A stretch of DNA of 64,000 bases from Prevotella sp. GTDB lineage: Bacteria > Bacteroidota > Bacteroidia > Bacteroidales > Bacteroidaceae. The stretch lies in NCBI GenBank assembly GCA_017554145.1, contig JAFZIZ010000006.1:38349-102348 (forward strand), given 5' to 3'. Position numbers and translations under genes: made by a program. Below the pieces are notes generated by a model that was given only the letters and a program-made list of their open reading frames with translations, ran no database searches and was not told the DNA's origin. This document shows positions 1-9,151 of this stretch, piece by piece (the first letter of the stretch is position 1; each line of letters starts with the position of its first letter).

Positions 1-1248
1 ACCTGAACCACCGTGGATGCTGATAGCATCGTAAGCGTTCTGGTTGGCGTACTCTGAGTTCATACCCTTAGCAAGTGGTGTGAAGGCATCAGCCAGACGC
101 TGATACTTCTTCAACTCCTGCTTCTCCTCGGGCTCCAACTTGCGATCGCGCTCGATGTCCTCGAGGCACTTGTAGATATCAACGTAGCATGCTGTCTCGT
201 AAAGCAGTGCACGACCTGCGTCGAGTTTCGCCTTCATACGAGAGAGCATATCGTAGACTGCAGGGAAATTGATAATAGCCTCACCAAACTGCTGACGCTC
301 CTTAGCGTATGCCAGACCCTCGTTGTAAGCCTCCTGCTCAACACCTACAGACTGTGCTGCGATACCCAGACGGGCACCGTTCATCAGAGCCATCACGTAC
401 TTGATAAGACCCAGACGAGTGCTTCCGCAGAGTTCTGCCTTTGCGTTCTTATAGGTCAACTCACAGGTGGGTGAACCATGGATACCCAGCTTGTGTTCGA
501 TATGACGAACATTCACGCCGCCCTGACGCTTGTCGTAGATGAACATCGACAGACCACGTCCGTCCTTCGTACCTTCCTCAGAACGAGCCAGCACGAGGTG
601 GATGTCAGAGTCACCATTGGTGATGAAACGCTTCACACCGTTCAGACGCCAGCAGTTCTCCTTCTCGTCGAAGGTAGCTTTCAGCATCACACGCTGCAGG
701 TCAGAACCAGCATCAGGCTCCGTCAAGTCCATACTCATACCCTCACCAGCGCAAACGCGTGGGATGTACTTCTGGCGCTGCTCCTCAGAACCGAACTCAT
801 AGAGCGTATCGATACAGCTCTGCAGGCTCCAGATGTTTTGGAAACCAGCATCAGCAGCACTAATCATCTCGCTCAACATTGAGAACACTGCGTTAGGCAG
901 GTTCAGACCGCCATAACGACGAGGCATTGAAACACCCCAAAGACCAGCCTTACGGGTGGCATCGAGGTTCTCGTAAGTCTTAGAGGCGTAGATCATACGA
1001 CCGTTCTCGAGGTGTGGACCTTCAAGGTCAACGTCCTCAGAGTTTGGTTCGATGATATTAGCAGCCACGTCGCCAGTGATGTCGAGAATCTGCTTGTAGT
1101 TCTCGATGGCATCGCCCAGGTCAACGGGGGCATAGTCATATTCTTTCGCATCAGCGAAACCCTTTTCTTTCAGCTCAACGATACGAGCCATCAGGGGGTG
1201 GTTCAAGTAGAACCCGATCTCAGGATGATCGCTATAATAGTTTGCCAT
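1..1248 (-). CDS. acyl-CoA dehydrogenase (3' end cut by window edge)
   Basis: The reading frame is open from the ATG at 1248 to base 1, giving 416 codons of a protein that continues outside the window. It is a flavin-dependent acyl-CoA dehydrogenase: the middle-domain motif MDLTEPDAGSD and the flavin-contact stretch around WRLNGVKRFITNGD are clear, and near the window edge the IHGGSG motif of the C-terminal helical domain is reached. It would oxidise an acyl-CoA and pass electrons to the ETF encoded just upstream. It is the third gene of an etfB-etfA-acd operon, 15 nt after etfA. The substrate cannot be told from sequence. Family members with this layout are usually about 560-600 residues, so roughly a quarter is missing. 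Confidence 0.9.
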   Translation of the reverse strand, partial: MANYYSDHPEIGFYLNHPLMARIVELKEKGFADAKEYDYAPVDLGDAIENYKQILDITGDVAANIIEPNSEDVDLEGPHLENGRMIYASKTYENLDATRKAGLWGVSMPRRYGGLNLPNAVFSMLSEMISAADAGFQNIWSLQSCIDTLYEFGSEEQRQKYIPRVCAGEGMSMDLTEPDAGSDLQRVMLKATFDEKENCWRLNGVKRFITNGDSDIHLVLARSEEGTKDGRGLSMFIYDKRQGGVNVRHIEHKLGIHGSPTCELTYKNAKAELCGSTRLGLIKYVMALMNGARLGIAAQSVGVEQEAYNEGLAYAKERQQFGEAIINFPAVYDMLSRMKAKLDAGRALLYETACYVDIYKCLEDIERDRKLEPEEKQELKKYQRLADAFTPLAKGMNSEYANQNAYDAISIHGGSG

Positions 1249-1263
1249 AATCTTTTTCTTTTT

Positions 1264-2286
1264 TTATTTCGAGTTCTGCTTGTAATACTTAATCAGCTTG
1301 GGAACGACTTCCTCTACGGTGCCTACAATGACGTAGTCGGCAATGCGGTTGATGGGAGCATCAGGATCGCTGTTCACAGAGATGATGATACCAGAATCCT
1401 GCATACCAGCGATGTGCTGGATCTGTCCAGAGATACCGCAGGCGATGTACACCTTTGGATGAACGGTAACACCCGTCTGACCAATCTGACGGTCATGGTC
1501 AATCCAACCAGCATCCACAGCAGCACGAGAGCCACCGACCTCACCATGCAGTACCTTGGCAAGCTGGAACAGCTGGTCGAAACCTTCCTTCGAACCAACA
1601 CCATAACCACCAGCAACCACGATAGAAGCACCCTTCAGATTGTGCTTAGCAGCCTCAACATGGTGGTCGAGTACCTTTACAACAAAAGCCTCAGGGCTAA
1701 CGTACTTAGAAACCTCAGGATATACAACCTCCTTCTTGCAAGCACCCTCATAGATGGCTTTCTGCATCACGCCACTACGAACAGTTGCCATCTGAGGACG
1801 ATGGTCAGGGTTCACGATGGTAGCCACGATGTTACCACCGAAAGCAGGACGAATTTGATAGAGTAGGTTCTCGTAAACCTTCTCGTTCTTCTTATCCTCA
1901 TAAGGACCAATCTCCAACTCTGTGCAATCAGCGGTCAGACCAGAGGTCAGTGACGAACTAACACGTGGACCGAGGTCACGACCAATCACGGTAGCACCCA
2001 TCAGACAGATCTGAGGCTGCTCCTCTTTGAAGAGGTTCACTAGAATATCCGTGTGAGGTGCAGATGTGTAAGGGAACAGGTCCTTAGCGTCGAAAACAAA
2101 GAGTTTGTCAACACCATAAGGCAGAATCTGATCCTCTACTTTGCCCTTGATGTCTGTACCAGCAACAACAGCGTGGAGCTCAACACCTAATGTATTGGCG
2201 AGTTTGCGACCCTTGGTCAGCAACTCCTGAGATACTTCCTGTACCTGAGTACCTTCTATTTCGCAATATACAAATACGTTGTTCAT
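1264..2286 (-). CDS. etfA: electron transfer flavoprotein alpha subunit
   Basis: 340 residues. EtfA binds FAD and, with EtfB, carries electrons from acyl-CoA dehydrogenases. The C-terminal FAD domain (about residues 210-335) shows the family signature GQTGVTVHPKVYIACGISG followed by QHIAGM, and a preceding SRAAVDAGW segment. The N-terminal half is the usual alpha/beta nucleotide-binding-like domain. It lies 5 nt after etfB and 15 nt before the acyl-CoA dehydrogenase on the same strand, so the three are surely cotranscribed. Length fits EtfA. Whether this ETF is of the electron-bifurcating kind is not decided here. Confidence 0.95.
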   Translation of the reverse strand: MNNVFVYCEIEGTQVQEVSQELLTKGRKLANTLGVELHAVVAGTDIKGKVEDQILPYGVDKLFVFDAKDLFPYTSAPHTDILVNLFKEEQPQICLMGATVIGRDLGPRVSSSLTSGLTADCTELEIGPYEDKKNEKVYENLLYQIRPAFGGNIVATIVNPDHRPQMATVRSGVMQKAIYEGACKKEVVYPEVSKYVSPEAFVVKVLDHHVEAAKHNLKGASIVVAGGYGVGSKEGFDQLFQLAKVLHGEVGGSRAAVDAGWIDHDRQIGQTGVTVHPKVYIACGISGQIQHIAGMQDSGIIISVNSDPDAPINRIADYVIVGTVEEVVPKLIKYYKQNSK

Positions 2287-2291
2287 ATCTC

Positions 2292-3164
2292 TTAACCAAT
2301 AATCTTTTCTTCCAACAATTCTTTGATCATTCCCTCGATATCAGCATCAGAAGCCGTCAAAGTTTTCGACTCCTTAGCCTGGAACACGATGTTCTTGATA
2401 GCCTTTACCTTCGTAGGCGAGCCACTCAGACCACACTGCTGAACGTCACCATCGACATCAGCAACGCTCCACTGATTCAGCGTCAGATAAGGACGCTCCT
2501 CATAGAGGTTGTCATAGGCAGTACCTTCGGCAGGACGTTCCATCGGACAGGTAGCACGCTTGTACTTCATCACCAACTTAGCGTTCTGAGGACGACAGGG
2601 GGCAGCACTTCCGTTTACAGTGATAACTACTGGCAGCGGAGCCTCAACGGTCTCCACACCACCATCGATTACACGCTTGATAGTAGCCTTGCCATCCTTC
2701 ACACTCAATACCTCCTCAGCGTAAGTTACCTGATTCAGACCCAGTTTCTGAGCCACCTGAGGACCTACCTGCGCAGTATCACCATCGATAGCCTGACGAC
2801 CACCGATAACAATATCTACATCACCAATCTTCTTGATGGCAGTAGCCAATGCGTAAGAAGTAGCAAGGGTGTCGGCACCAGCAAACAGACGGTCGGTCAA
2901 CAACCAACCTGTATCGGCACCACGATAAAGTCCCTGACGGATGATTTCACCTGCACGTGGAGGACCCATCGTGAGGATTCCTACTGTTGAGCCTGGATTC
3001 TGCTCCTTCAAACGAAGGGCCTGCTCCAAAGCATTCAAATCTTCTGGATTGAAGATGGCGGGTAAAGCAGCACGATTCACAGTGCCTTCGGCAGTCATTG
3101 CGTCCTTACCCACATTTCGGGTGTCTGGCACTTGCTTGGCCAGAACAACAATCTTTAAAGCCAT
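2292..3164 (-). CDS. etfB: electron transfer flavoprotein beta subunit
   Basis: 290 residues, first gene of the etfB-etfA-acyl-CoA dehydrogenase operon. The N-terminus (VVLAKQVPDT) and the internal signature GGRQAIDGDTAQVGPQ are characteristic of EtfB and line the adenine-nucleotide site. The protein forms the heterodimer with EtfA encoded 5 nt downstream. A well-formed promoter sits upstream on the minus strand. At 290 residues it is somewhat longer than the classical 250-260-residue mitochondrial type, as is common in anaerobes. Confidence 0.95.
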   Translation of the reverse strand: MALKIVVLAKQVPDTRNVGKDAMTAEGTVNRAALPAIFNPEDLNALEQALRLKEQNPGSTVGILTMGPPRAGEIIRQGLYRGADTGWLLTDRLFAGADTLATSYALATAIKKIGDVDIVIGGRQAIDGDTAQVGPQVAQKLGLNQVTYAEEVLSVKDGKATIKRVIDGGVETVEAPLPVVITVNGSAAPCRPQNAKLVMKYKRATCPMERPAEGTAYDNLYEERPYLTLNQWSVADVDGDVQQCGLSGSPTKVKAIKNIVFQAKESKTLTASDADIEGMIKELLEEKIIG

Positions 3165-3205
3165 AAATATTAATTATAATGTGTTATCTTCTCTAAAATC
3201 GGGTG

Positions 3206-3237
3206 CAAAGGTACTGCTTTTTATGCACACAGCCAAA
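3206..3237 (-). promoter_or_regulatory. promoter of the etf operon
   Basis: On the minus strand TACCTTTG (-7 box, plus-strand CAAAGGTA at 3206-3213) lies exactly 20 nt downstream of TTTG (-33, plus-strand CAAA at 3234-3237). Transcription would start about 35 nt upstream of the etfB ATG. Confidence 0.8.
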
Positions 3238-3324
3238 TAAATTGCACAAAAAGGGACGAAACGTGCACATTCTTACCGATTTGTGCAACAAAAAGAATTA
3301 TTTCTATGGAAAAACTATAAGTTC

Positions 3325-3356
3325 TTTGGCTTTTTCAAGAAAAATATGTACCTTCG
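3325..3356 (+). promoter_or_regulatory. promoter of the GH3 gene
   Basis: TTTG at 3325-3328 and TACCTTCG at 3349-3356, spacer 20 nt, one mismatch to the TAnnTTTG consensus. Start is expected near 3363, 20 nt before the chosen ATG. Divergent from the etf promoter in the same 218-bp intergenic region. Confidence 0.7.
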
Positions 3357-3382
3357 CAAAATACTTAACTAATAAAAGAACT

Positions 3383-5551
3383 ATGAACAGACTTACTGCC
3401 GTTTTATTGCTGCTATGTGGCTTCCTTACAAGCACATCTGCACAACCGTATGATTTTCAGAACACAAAACTAAAGGATGACCAGCGCGTAGAACTCTTTC
3501 TAAAGCATCTCACCCTTGACGAGAAGATGCAGTGGATGGCTCCTATGCTCGGTGCACCTCGTTTGGGCATTCCTATCACCAGTTGTTACGAGGGTTTGCA
3601 CGGATTAGCCCTTGGAGGTCCATCACGTAATAATGGCGTGAAGACTGTCGACGGTAAAGAGGTGCCTAACGACCTGTCTACCACCATTTTCCCACAGGCC
3701 TATGGCATGGGATGTACATGGGACAGAGGTCTCATCCAACGTATTGGTGAGATTGAAGCCGAAGAGGTACGCTGGTATGCCCAAGGCAATATCGCCCGTC
3801 GCAAGGGTCTTATCGTCTTTGCACCCAATGCTGACCTCGCACGTGATCCTCGTTGGGGACGTACTGAAGAGAGTTATGGTGAGGATCCTTACCTCGTTGG
3901 ACAACTCGCAATAGCGATGGTGAAAGGTTTGCAGGGCAACAATCCACGTTATTGGAAGACGGCTGCACTGATGAAGCATTTTTTGGCCAACAGCAATGAG
4001 GACGGCCGTGACTCTACTAGCAGCAATTTTGACGAGCGACTATTCCGTGAATACTATTCTTATCCTTTCTATAAGGGTATCACCGAGGGAGGCAGTCGTG
4101 CCTTTATGGCGTCGTACAATAGTTGGAATGGTATCCCGATGGCTGTTCATCCCTGTCTCAACGAGATAGCCCGTAAAGAATGGGGCAACAACGGTATCAT
4201 CTGTACTGACGGCGGTGCCTATGTGATGCTTGTTAATGCCCATCATTATTATCCCGACCTACCATCGGCTGCTGCTGGTGTCGTCAGGGCAGGTACCAGT
4301 CAATTTCTCGATCGCTACCAGCCCTATCTGAAGGAGGCTATTGAAAAGGGATTGGTAACAGAGACCGATATCGACAAGGTCATCAAAGGTAATATCTATG
4401 TAGCCTTGAAGTTAGGTCTGCTTGACGATAAGTGTCCATACGCTGAGATTGGCAAGGACTCTACTGCCATACCCCCTTACGAACGTGAAGATGTGAAACA
4501 GTTTGTACGTGAGGTGACCGCCAAGAGTATCGTACTGCTGAAGAACGATAACCAGACACTGCCTATTAATACTAATAAGGTAAAGAAAATCGCTGTCGTG
4601 GGTCCCTATGCCGATAAAATCATCTACGACTGGTACAGCGGTACTGCACCTTACGAGAATACTATTTTAAAGGCGATGCAGGAGGCTGGCCGTGAACAGG
4701 GTATCGAGATTCTGTATGCTCCAGACAATCAATTTGGTCGCGCTGAGGATCTCGCCAAGCAGGCTGATATGGTGATTGTTTGCACGGGTAATCATCCTTA
4801 CGGCACCGACCGCACTTGGAAGGTTTGCCCTGTACCCTCCGATGGTCGTGAAGCCAATGACCGCCACTCACTGCAGTTACCAGACGAGGATGAGATTCGT
4901 CGACTATACAGTATCAATCCGAACACCGTTTTGGTCCTCGTCAGCAGTTTCCCCTACTCTATCAACTGGAGCGACACCCATCTGCCCGCTATCCTCCATG
5001 TTACCCATTGTTCACAGGAACAGGGTCATGGTGTCGCCGATATACTTTTTGGGAAGGTGAACCCCGCTGGTCGCACGAATCAGACATGGGTGAAAGATAT
5101 TCTCGACCTGCCCCACATGATGGACTATGATATCCGCCATGGTCGTACCTATATGTACTTCGATGACCAACCTCTCTATCCCTTCGGCTACGGACTCAGC
5201 TACACCCGTTTCGAGTATGGCGAGGCAAAGATCGTGAAGCAGGATAAGCAGAAGGTTTATGTCTCTGTGCCTGTTAAGAACGCAGGCAGTCGTGATGGCG
5301 ACGAAGTGGTACAACTCTACGTCAGCTATCCCGAATCGAAGGTGGAACACCCAAAGCGCCAGTTAAAGGCTTTCGAGCGTGTTAGTATCCCTGCTGGTCA
5401 AACCCGCGATGTAGTACTGGCTGTCGATAAGGCTGACCTTACCTATTGGGATGAAGCGCGTCATACCTATATCCCCGAGATAGGCCGTATCCATTTCGAT
5501 ATCGGTGCCTCCTCTGCTGACATTCGTTCAGAAATTGAATGGAATAATTAA
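3383..5551 (+). CDS. secreted glycoside hydrolase family 3 beta-glycosidase
   Basis: 722 residues from the ATG at 3383, chosen because it follows the promoter and begins a classic signal peptide (MNRLTAVLLLLCGFLTSTSA, then QPYDF). The open frame extends 60 codons further upstream but crosses the promoter. Domains in order: signal peptide (1-20), GH3 N-terminal barrel with the KHFLAN motif and the candidate nucleophile Asp276 in CTDGGAY, GH3 C-terminal domain (LLKNDNQTLPI region), and a C-terminal fibronectin-III-like domain starting after the YPFGYGLSYTRF motif. It would act in the periplasm, releasing glucose or xylose from oligosaccharides; specificity cannot be assigned. It stands alone, not in an obvious polysaccharide-utilisation locus. 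Confidence 0.9.
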   Translation: MNRLTAVLLLLCGFLTSTSAQPYDFQNTKLKDDQRVELFLKHLTLDEKMQWMAPMLGAPRLGIPITSCYEGLHGLALGGPSRNNGVKTVDGKEVPNDLSTTIFPQAYGMGCTWDRGLIQRIGEIEAEEVRWYAQGNIARRKGLIVFAPNADLARDPRWGRTEESYGEDPYLVGQLAIAMVKGLQGNNPRYWKTAALMKHFLANSNEDGRDSTSSNFDERLFREYYSYPFYKGITEGGSRAFMASYNSWNGIPMAVHPCLNEIARKEWGNNGIICTDGGAYVMLVNAHHYYPDLPSAAAGVVRAGTSQFLDRYQPYLKEAIEKGLVTETDIDKVIKGNIYVALKLGLLDDKCPYAEIGKDSTAIPPYEREDVKQFVREVTAKSIVLLKNDNQTLPINTNKVKKIAVVGPYADKIIYDWYSGTAPYENTILKAMQEAGREQGIEILYAPDNQFGRAEDLAKQADMVIVCTGNHPYGTDRTWKVCPVPSDGREANDRHSLQLPDEDEIRRLYSINPNTVLVLVSSFPYSINWSDTHLPAILHVTHCSQEQGHGVADILFGKVNPAGRTNQTWVKDILDLPHMMDYDIRHGRTYMYFDDQPLYPFGYGLSYTRFEYGEAKIVKQDKQKVYVSVPVKNAGSRDGDEVVQLYVSYPESKVEHPKRQLKAFERVSIPAGQTRDVVLAVDKADLTYWDEARHTYIPEIGRIHFDIGASSADIRSEIEWNN

Positions 5552-5559
5552 ACATACTA

Positions 5560-5591
5560 TTTGGCTGTCTCAATTATTTTTTATACCTTTG
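5560..5591 (+). promoter_or_regulatory. promoter of parC
   Basis: TTTG at 5560-5563 and a perfect TACCTTTG at 5584-5591 with a 20-nt spacer, in the 62-bp gap between the GH3 gene and parC. Expected start near 5598. Confidence 0.85.
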
Positions 5592-5613
5592 CCCTAAATT
5601 TAATAGAACATAC

Positions 5614-8352
5614 ATGGACGACGAAATCAAGGACGACGAGATACTGGAGGAGACTCCAGAAGAGCAAGAAGAGCAACAGGCAGAAGGGCATTCTGACTAT
5701 AAACCTGTGAATCGGTTTGATGCAGCAGCAGTACATCACCTGAGCGGCATGTACCAGAACTGGTTCCTGGACTATGCCAGTTATACCATTTTGGACCGTG
5801 CCGTGCCACATATCGAGGACGGACTGAAACCTGTTCAGCGACGTATCCTGCACTCCATGAAGCGTATGGACGACGGACGCTTCAACAAGGTGGCAAATAT
5901 CGTGGGACACACGATGCAATTCCACCCCCACGGTGATGCCTCTATTGGCGATGCACTGGTGCAGTTAGGACAGAAAGACCTGCTGATAGATACCCAGGGT
6001 AACTGGGGAAATATCCTGACTGGTAACAAGGCGGCTGCTCCCCGTTATATCGAGGCACGTCTGTCGAAGTTCGCCCTTGACACCGTCTTCAATCCCAAGA
6101 CCACAGAATGGCAGATGTCGTATGACGGCAGGAACAAAGAGCCTATCACACTGCCCGTCAAATTCCCGTTGTTGCTTGCACAAGGTGCGGAAGGTATTGC
6201 TGTGGGACTCTCCACGAAAGTATTACCCCATAACTTTGTGGAAATCTGTGATGCTGCCATTGCGTATCTACATAAGAAAGACTTTCATCTCTATCCTGAC
6301 TTCCCTACTGGCGGAAGCATTGATGTCTCCAAATATAATGACGGACAACGAGGAGGTATCCTGAAGGTACGTGCTAAGATTGAAAAACTCGACCAGAAGA
6401 CGCTCGTCATCCGTGAGATACCGTTCTCCAAAACTACAGAGACCCTGATTGACTCTATCCTGAAGGCTGTGGACAAAGGGAAAATCAAGGCACGCCACGT
6501 GGAAGACCTGACAGCCGCAAAGGTAGAGATACAGGTACAACTGGCACCAGGTGTTTCTTCCGATAAGACGTTGGATGCGCTCTATGCCTTCTCTGACTGT
6601 GAGATTAATATCTCGCCAAACTGTTGTGTCATCGAGGATAACAAGCCTCAGTTCTTGACCATCAGTGATGTATTGCGCCATAGTGTAGACCGTACAAAAG
6701 ACCTCATCCGACAGGAACTGGAGATCCGTAAGAATGAACTTCTGGAACAATTGCATTTTGCATCCTTGGAGAAAATCTTCATTGAGGAACGTATCTATAA
6801 GGATAAGGAATTTGAGAATGCACCCACTGTGGATGCCGTTTGTGAACATATCGACGAGCGATTGACACCCTACTATCCGCAGATGGTTCGTGAGGTCACA
6901 AAAGATGATATCCTGAAATTGTTGGAAATCAAGATGCAACGCATCCTGAAGTTCAACAAGGACAAGGCAGACGAGATGATGGCTCGTATCAAGGCGGAAA
7001 TTAAGGGAATCAACCGTGACTTGAAGAACCTCGTAGAGGTCACCGCCAACTGGTTCCAGTTCCTGAAAGACAAATACGGTAAAGACCATCCACGTCTGAC
7101 GGAGATTCGCAATTTCGACACCATTGAGGCTACTAAGGTCGTGGAAGCCAATCAGAAGCTCTATATTAACCGTGCAGATGGCTTTATCGGAACAAGTCTG
7201 AAGAAAGACGAGTTCGTATGCAATTGCTCGGACATCGACGACATTATCATCTTCTATAAGGATGGTAAGTTTAAAGTGGTCCGTGTGGCAGAAAAGCTCT
7301 TCGTCGGCAAGAACGTGATGTGGTTGAGTGTTTTTAAGAAGAACGACCAGCGCACCATCTACAATGTTGTCTATCGTGACGGCAAGAAGGGTATCTACTA
7401 TATCAAGCGTTTTAATGTACCAGCTATAACCCGTGACCGTGAATACGACCTCACGGCAGGTACACCAGGCTCAAAGGTAGTTTACTTCACAGCAAATCCC
7501 AATGGAGAGGCAGAAATCATCAAAGTAACGCTCGATCCCGCTCCTAAACTTAAAAAGATATTCTTCGACAAGGACTTCTCTGAGGTAGGTATCAAGGGAC
7601 GTGCAGCGAAAGGTGTTATCCTTACCAAGTATCAGGTACACCGCATTGGACTGAAGAGTCACGGACACTCCACGCTGGGTGGTCGTAAGGTATGGTACGA
7701 TCCAGATGTCAACCGCCTTAACTATGACGAGCACGGACAACTGCTCGGTGAGTTCAATGACGGCGATCAGATTCTGGTTATCCTTAAGAATGGTGACTAC
7801 TATCTGACTAACTTCGAAGTCAACAACCACTTCGAAGACAATATCGCCCGTTTGGAGAAATATAAAGCTGATAAAGTATGGAGTTGTGTCCTCTTCGATG
7901 CCGACAACCAAGGCTATCCATATGTTAAACGCTTCCTCATGGAGGCTTCTAAGAGGAAACAAAACTATTTAGGTGAGAATCTCAATTCCCAACAAATACT
8001 GTTGACCGATCAGGTATATCCTCGTATTCAGATAACCTATGGTGGAGCTGATGAATTCAGAGGAACAGAGGAAATAGACGTGGAGCAGTTTATTGCTGTC
8101 AAGGGCTATAAGGCAAAAGGCAAGCGACTGACGACCTATCAAACGGAGAGTATCATCGAACTGGAACCTACACGTCTCCCTGAGCCAACAGAAGAATCTG
8201 AGAATTCCGAAGGTTCTGAAAACCTTGGGTATTCTGAGAACTCCGAAACTCTCGAAACACCTGAGGTTATTGAAGTTGCTGATACTCCATCAAAACCAGA
8301 CGATAAACCCAATGAGCAACCATCCCTATTCTCGGATGAAGACTATCAGTAA
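5614..8352 (+). CDS. parC: DNA topoisomerase IV subunit A
   Basis: 912 residues. This is the breakage-reunion subunit of a type IIA topoisomerase. The winged-helix region carries GLKPVQRRILHSM and the quinolone-pocket stretch HGDASIGDALVQL. The catalytic tyrosine is Tyr145 in APRYIEARLS. A long coiled-coil tower region (about 350-480) and a C-terminal beta-propeller-like half follow. The GyrA-box typical of gyrase is not seen, which with the length favours ParC over GyrA. The first 30 residues and the last 60 are strongly acidic and low in complexity, the tail being rich in Glu/Ser/Asn and ending SLFSDEDYQ. The 3' end overlaps the next gene by 17 nt in another frame. parE is not in the window. 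Confidence 0.92.
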   Translation: MDDEIKDDEILEETPEEQEEQQAEGHSDYKPVNRFDAAAVHHLSGMYQNWFLDYASYTILDRAVPHIEDGLKPVQRRILHSMKRMDDGRFNKVANIVGHTMQFHPHGDASIGDALVQLGQKDLLIDTQGNWGNILTGNKAAAPRYIEARLSKFALDTVFNPKTTEWQMSYDGRNKEPITLPVKFPLLLAQGAEGIAVGLSTKVLPHNFVEICDAAIAYLHKKDFHLYPDFPTGGSIDVSKYNDGQRGGILKVRAKIEKLDQKTLVIREIPFSKTTETLIDSILKAVDKGKIKARHVEDLTAAKVEIQVQLAPGVSSDKTLDALYAFSDCEINISPNCCVIEDNKPQFLTISDVLRHSVDRTKDLIRQELEIRKNELLEQLHFASLEKIFIEERIYKDKEFENAPTVDAVCEHIDERLTPYYPQMVREVTKDDILKLLEIKMQRILKFNKDKADEMMARIKAEIKGINRDLKNLVEVTANWFQFLKDKYGKDHPRLTEIRNFDTIEATKVVEANQKLYINRADGFIGTSLKKDEFVCNCSDIDDIIIFYKDGKFKVVRVAEKLFVGKNVMWLSVFKKNDQRTIYNVVYRDGKKGIYYIKRFNVPAITRDREYDLTAGTPGSKVVYFTANPNGEAEIIKVTLDPAPKLKKIFFDKDFSEVGIKGRAAKGVILTKYQVHRIGLKSHGHSTLGGRKVWYDPDVNRLNYDEHGQLLGEFNDGDQILVILKNGDYYLTNFEVNNHFEDNIARLEKYKADKVWSCVLFDADNQGYPYVKRFLMEASKRKQNYLGENLNSQQILLTDQVYPRIQITYGGADEFRGTEEIDVEQFIAVKGYKAKGKRLTTYQTESIIELEPTRLPEPTEESENSEGSENLGYSENSETLETPEVIEVADTPSKPDDKPNEQPSLFSDEDYQ

Positions 8353-9151
8353 GATATGGGCTGTTAGCTGTTGGCTGTTAACTCTTAGCAACCCAATACA
8401 TGCCCAAAATGACTCTGCTAAAGTCATTATTAGCAGTCGTATGGTGGGCATAGGTGCTACCAACGTGTTGGATACCTATCTCTCTGCAGAACACTTCAAT
8501 GGAATTGGTGCCAGTTTTATCGCCACCGTGGAACGAAAGAGACCACATCGAAGATGGAGCACCTTGATGGAACATGAAGCCAACCTCTCGTTGCTCCACG
8601 ACCGTGCTGATTCAAAAAAGGAACTGGAAGGTGCCTATAATTTTTACTGGGGAAAGCTGTATAACTGGCACTTCTATAATGACCGCCTGACCATACAGGC
8701 TGGAGGTATCGTCAATGCCTCTTTGGGATTCATCTATAACACCTCTAATTCCAATAACCCTGCTCAGGCACGTGCACATCTGAATATCATGCCTACTGGA
8801 ATAGCCTCTTATCGATTCATACTCTTCAACAAGCCCGTCATGGCACGTTATGAGCTGAACCTTCCCTTGGTTGGCATCATGTTCTCTCCCAACTACGGAC
8901 AGTCTTACTACGAAATCTTCAACCGTGGTAATTACGACCATAATATTGTACCAACCACCTTCGTCTCGGCACCAGAATGGCGACAGATGCTTACCCTTGA
9001 GGCCAACATCACAGGGAAATGGACATTGCGCATAGGTTATTTAGGTAATTACCAACAATATAAAGTCAACCAACTCAAGCAACACGTTTATACGCATCGT
9101 TTCCTGATTGGCTTTACCCATCGTTTCTCTATCATCCCACATGCCTTATGA
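8336..9151 (+). CDS. DUF3316-like secreted envelope protein
   Basis: 271 residues from the ATG at 8336; the open frame runs further upstream inside parC but a signal peptide starts here (MKTISKIWAVSCWLLTLSNPIHAQ). The mature part is rich in alternating aromatic strands (for example YNFYWGKLYNWHFYNDRLTIQAGG and repeated NxxLG turns), consistent with a small outer-membrane beta-barrel. It resembles the Bacteroidetes DUF3316 family; function unknown. It overlaps parC by 17 nt and the following S41 protease gene by 4 nt (ATGA), so the three are probably cotranscribed. The signal-peptide codons are built from three copies of a 7-bp repeat (8360-8380). Confidence 0.75.
   Translation: MKTISKIWAVSCWLLTLSNPIHAQNDSAKVIISSRMVGIGATNVLDTYLSAEHFNGIGASFIATVERKRPHRRWSTLMEHEANLSLLHDRADSKKELEGAYNFYWGKLYNWHFYNDRLTIQAGGIVNASLGFIYNTSNSNNPAQARAHLNIMPTGIASYRFILFNKPVMARYELNLPLVGIMFSPNYGQSYYEIFNRGNYDHNIVPTTFVSAPEWRQMLTLEANITGKWTLRIGYLGNYQQYKVNQLKQHVYTHRFLIGFTHRFSIIPHAL

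Noticed and set aside
1012-2990. Long plus-strand frames opposite etfA and etfB
   Set aside because: They are shadows of well-supported minus-strand genes and show no family signature.
3203-3382. 60-codon upstream extension of the GH3 frame
   Set aside because: It crosses a good promoter and would bury the signal peptide.
6268-7089. 273-codon minus-strand frame inside parC
   Set aside because: Antisense to the coiled-coil region of ParC; no start signals or recognisable protein.
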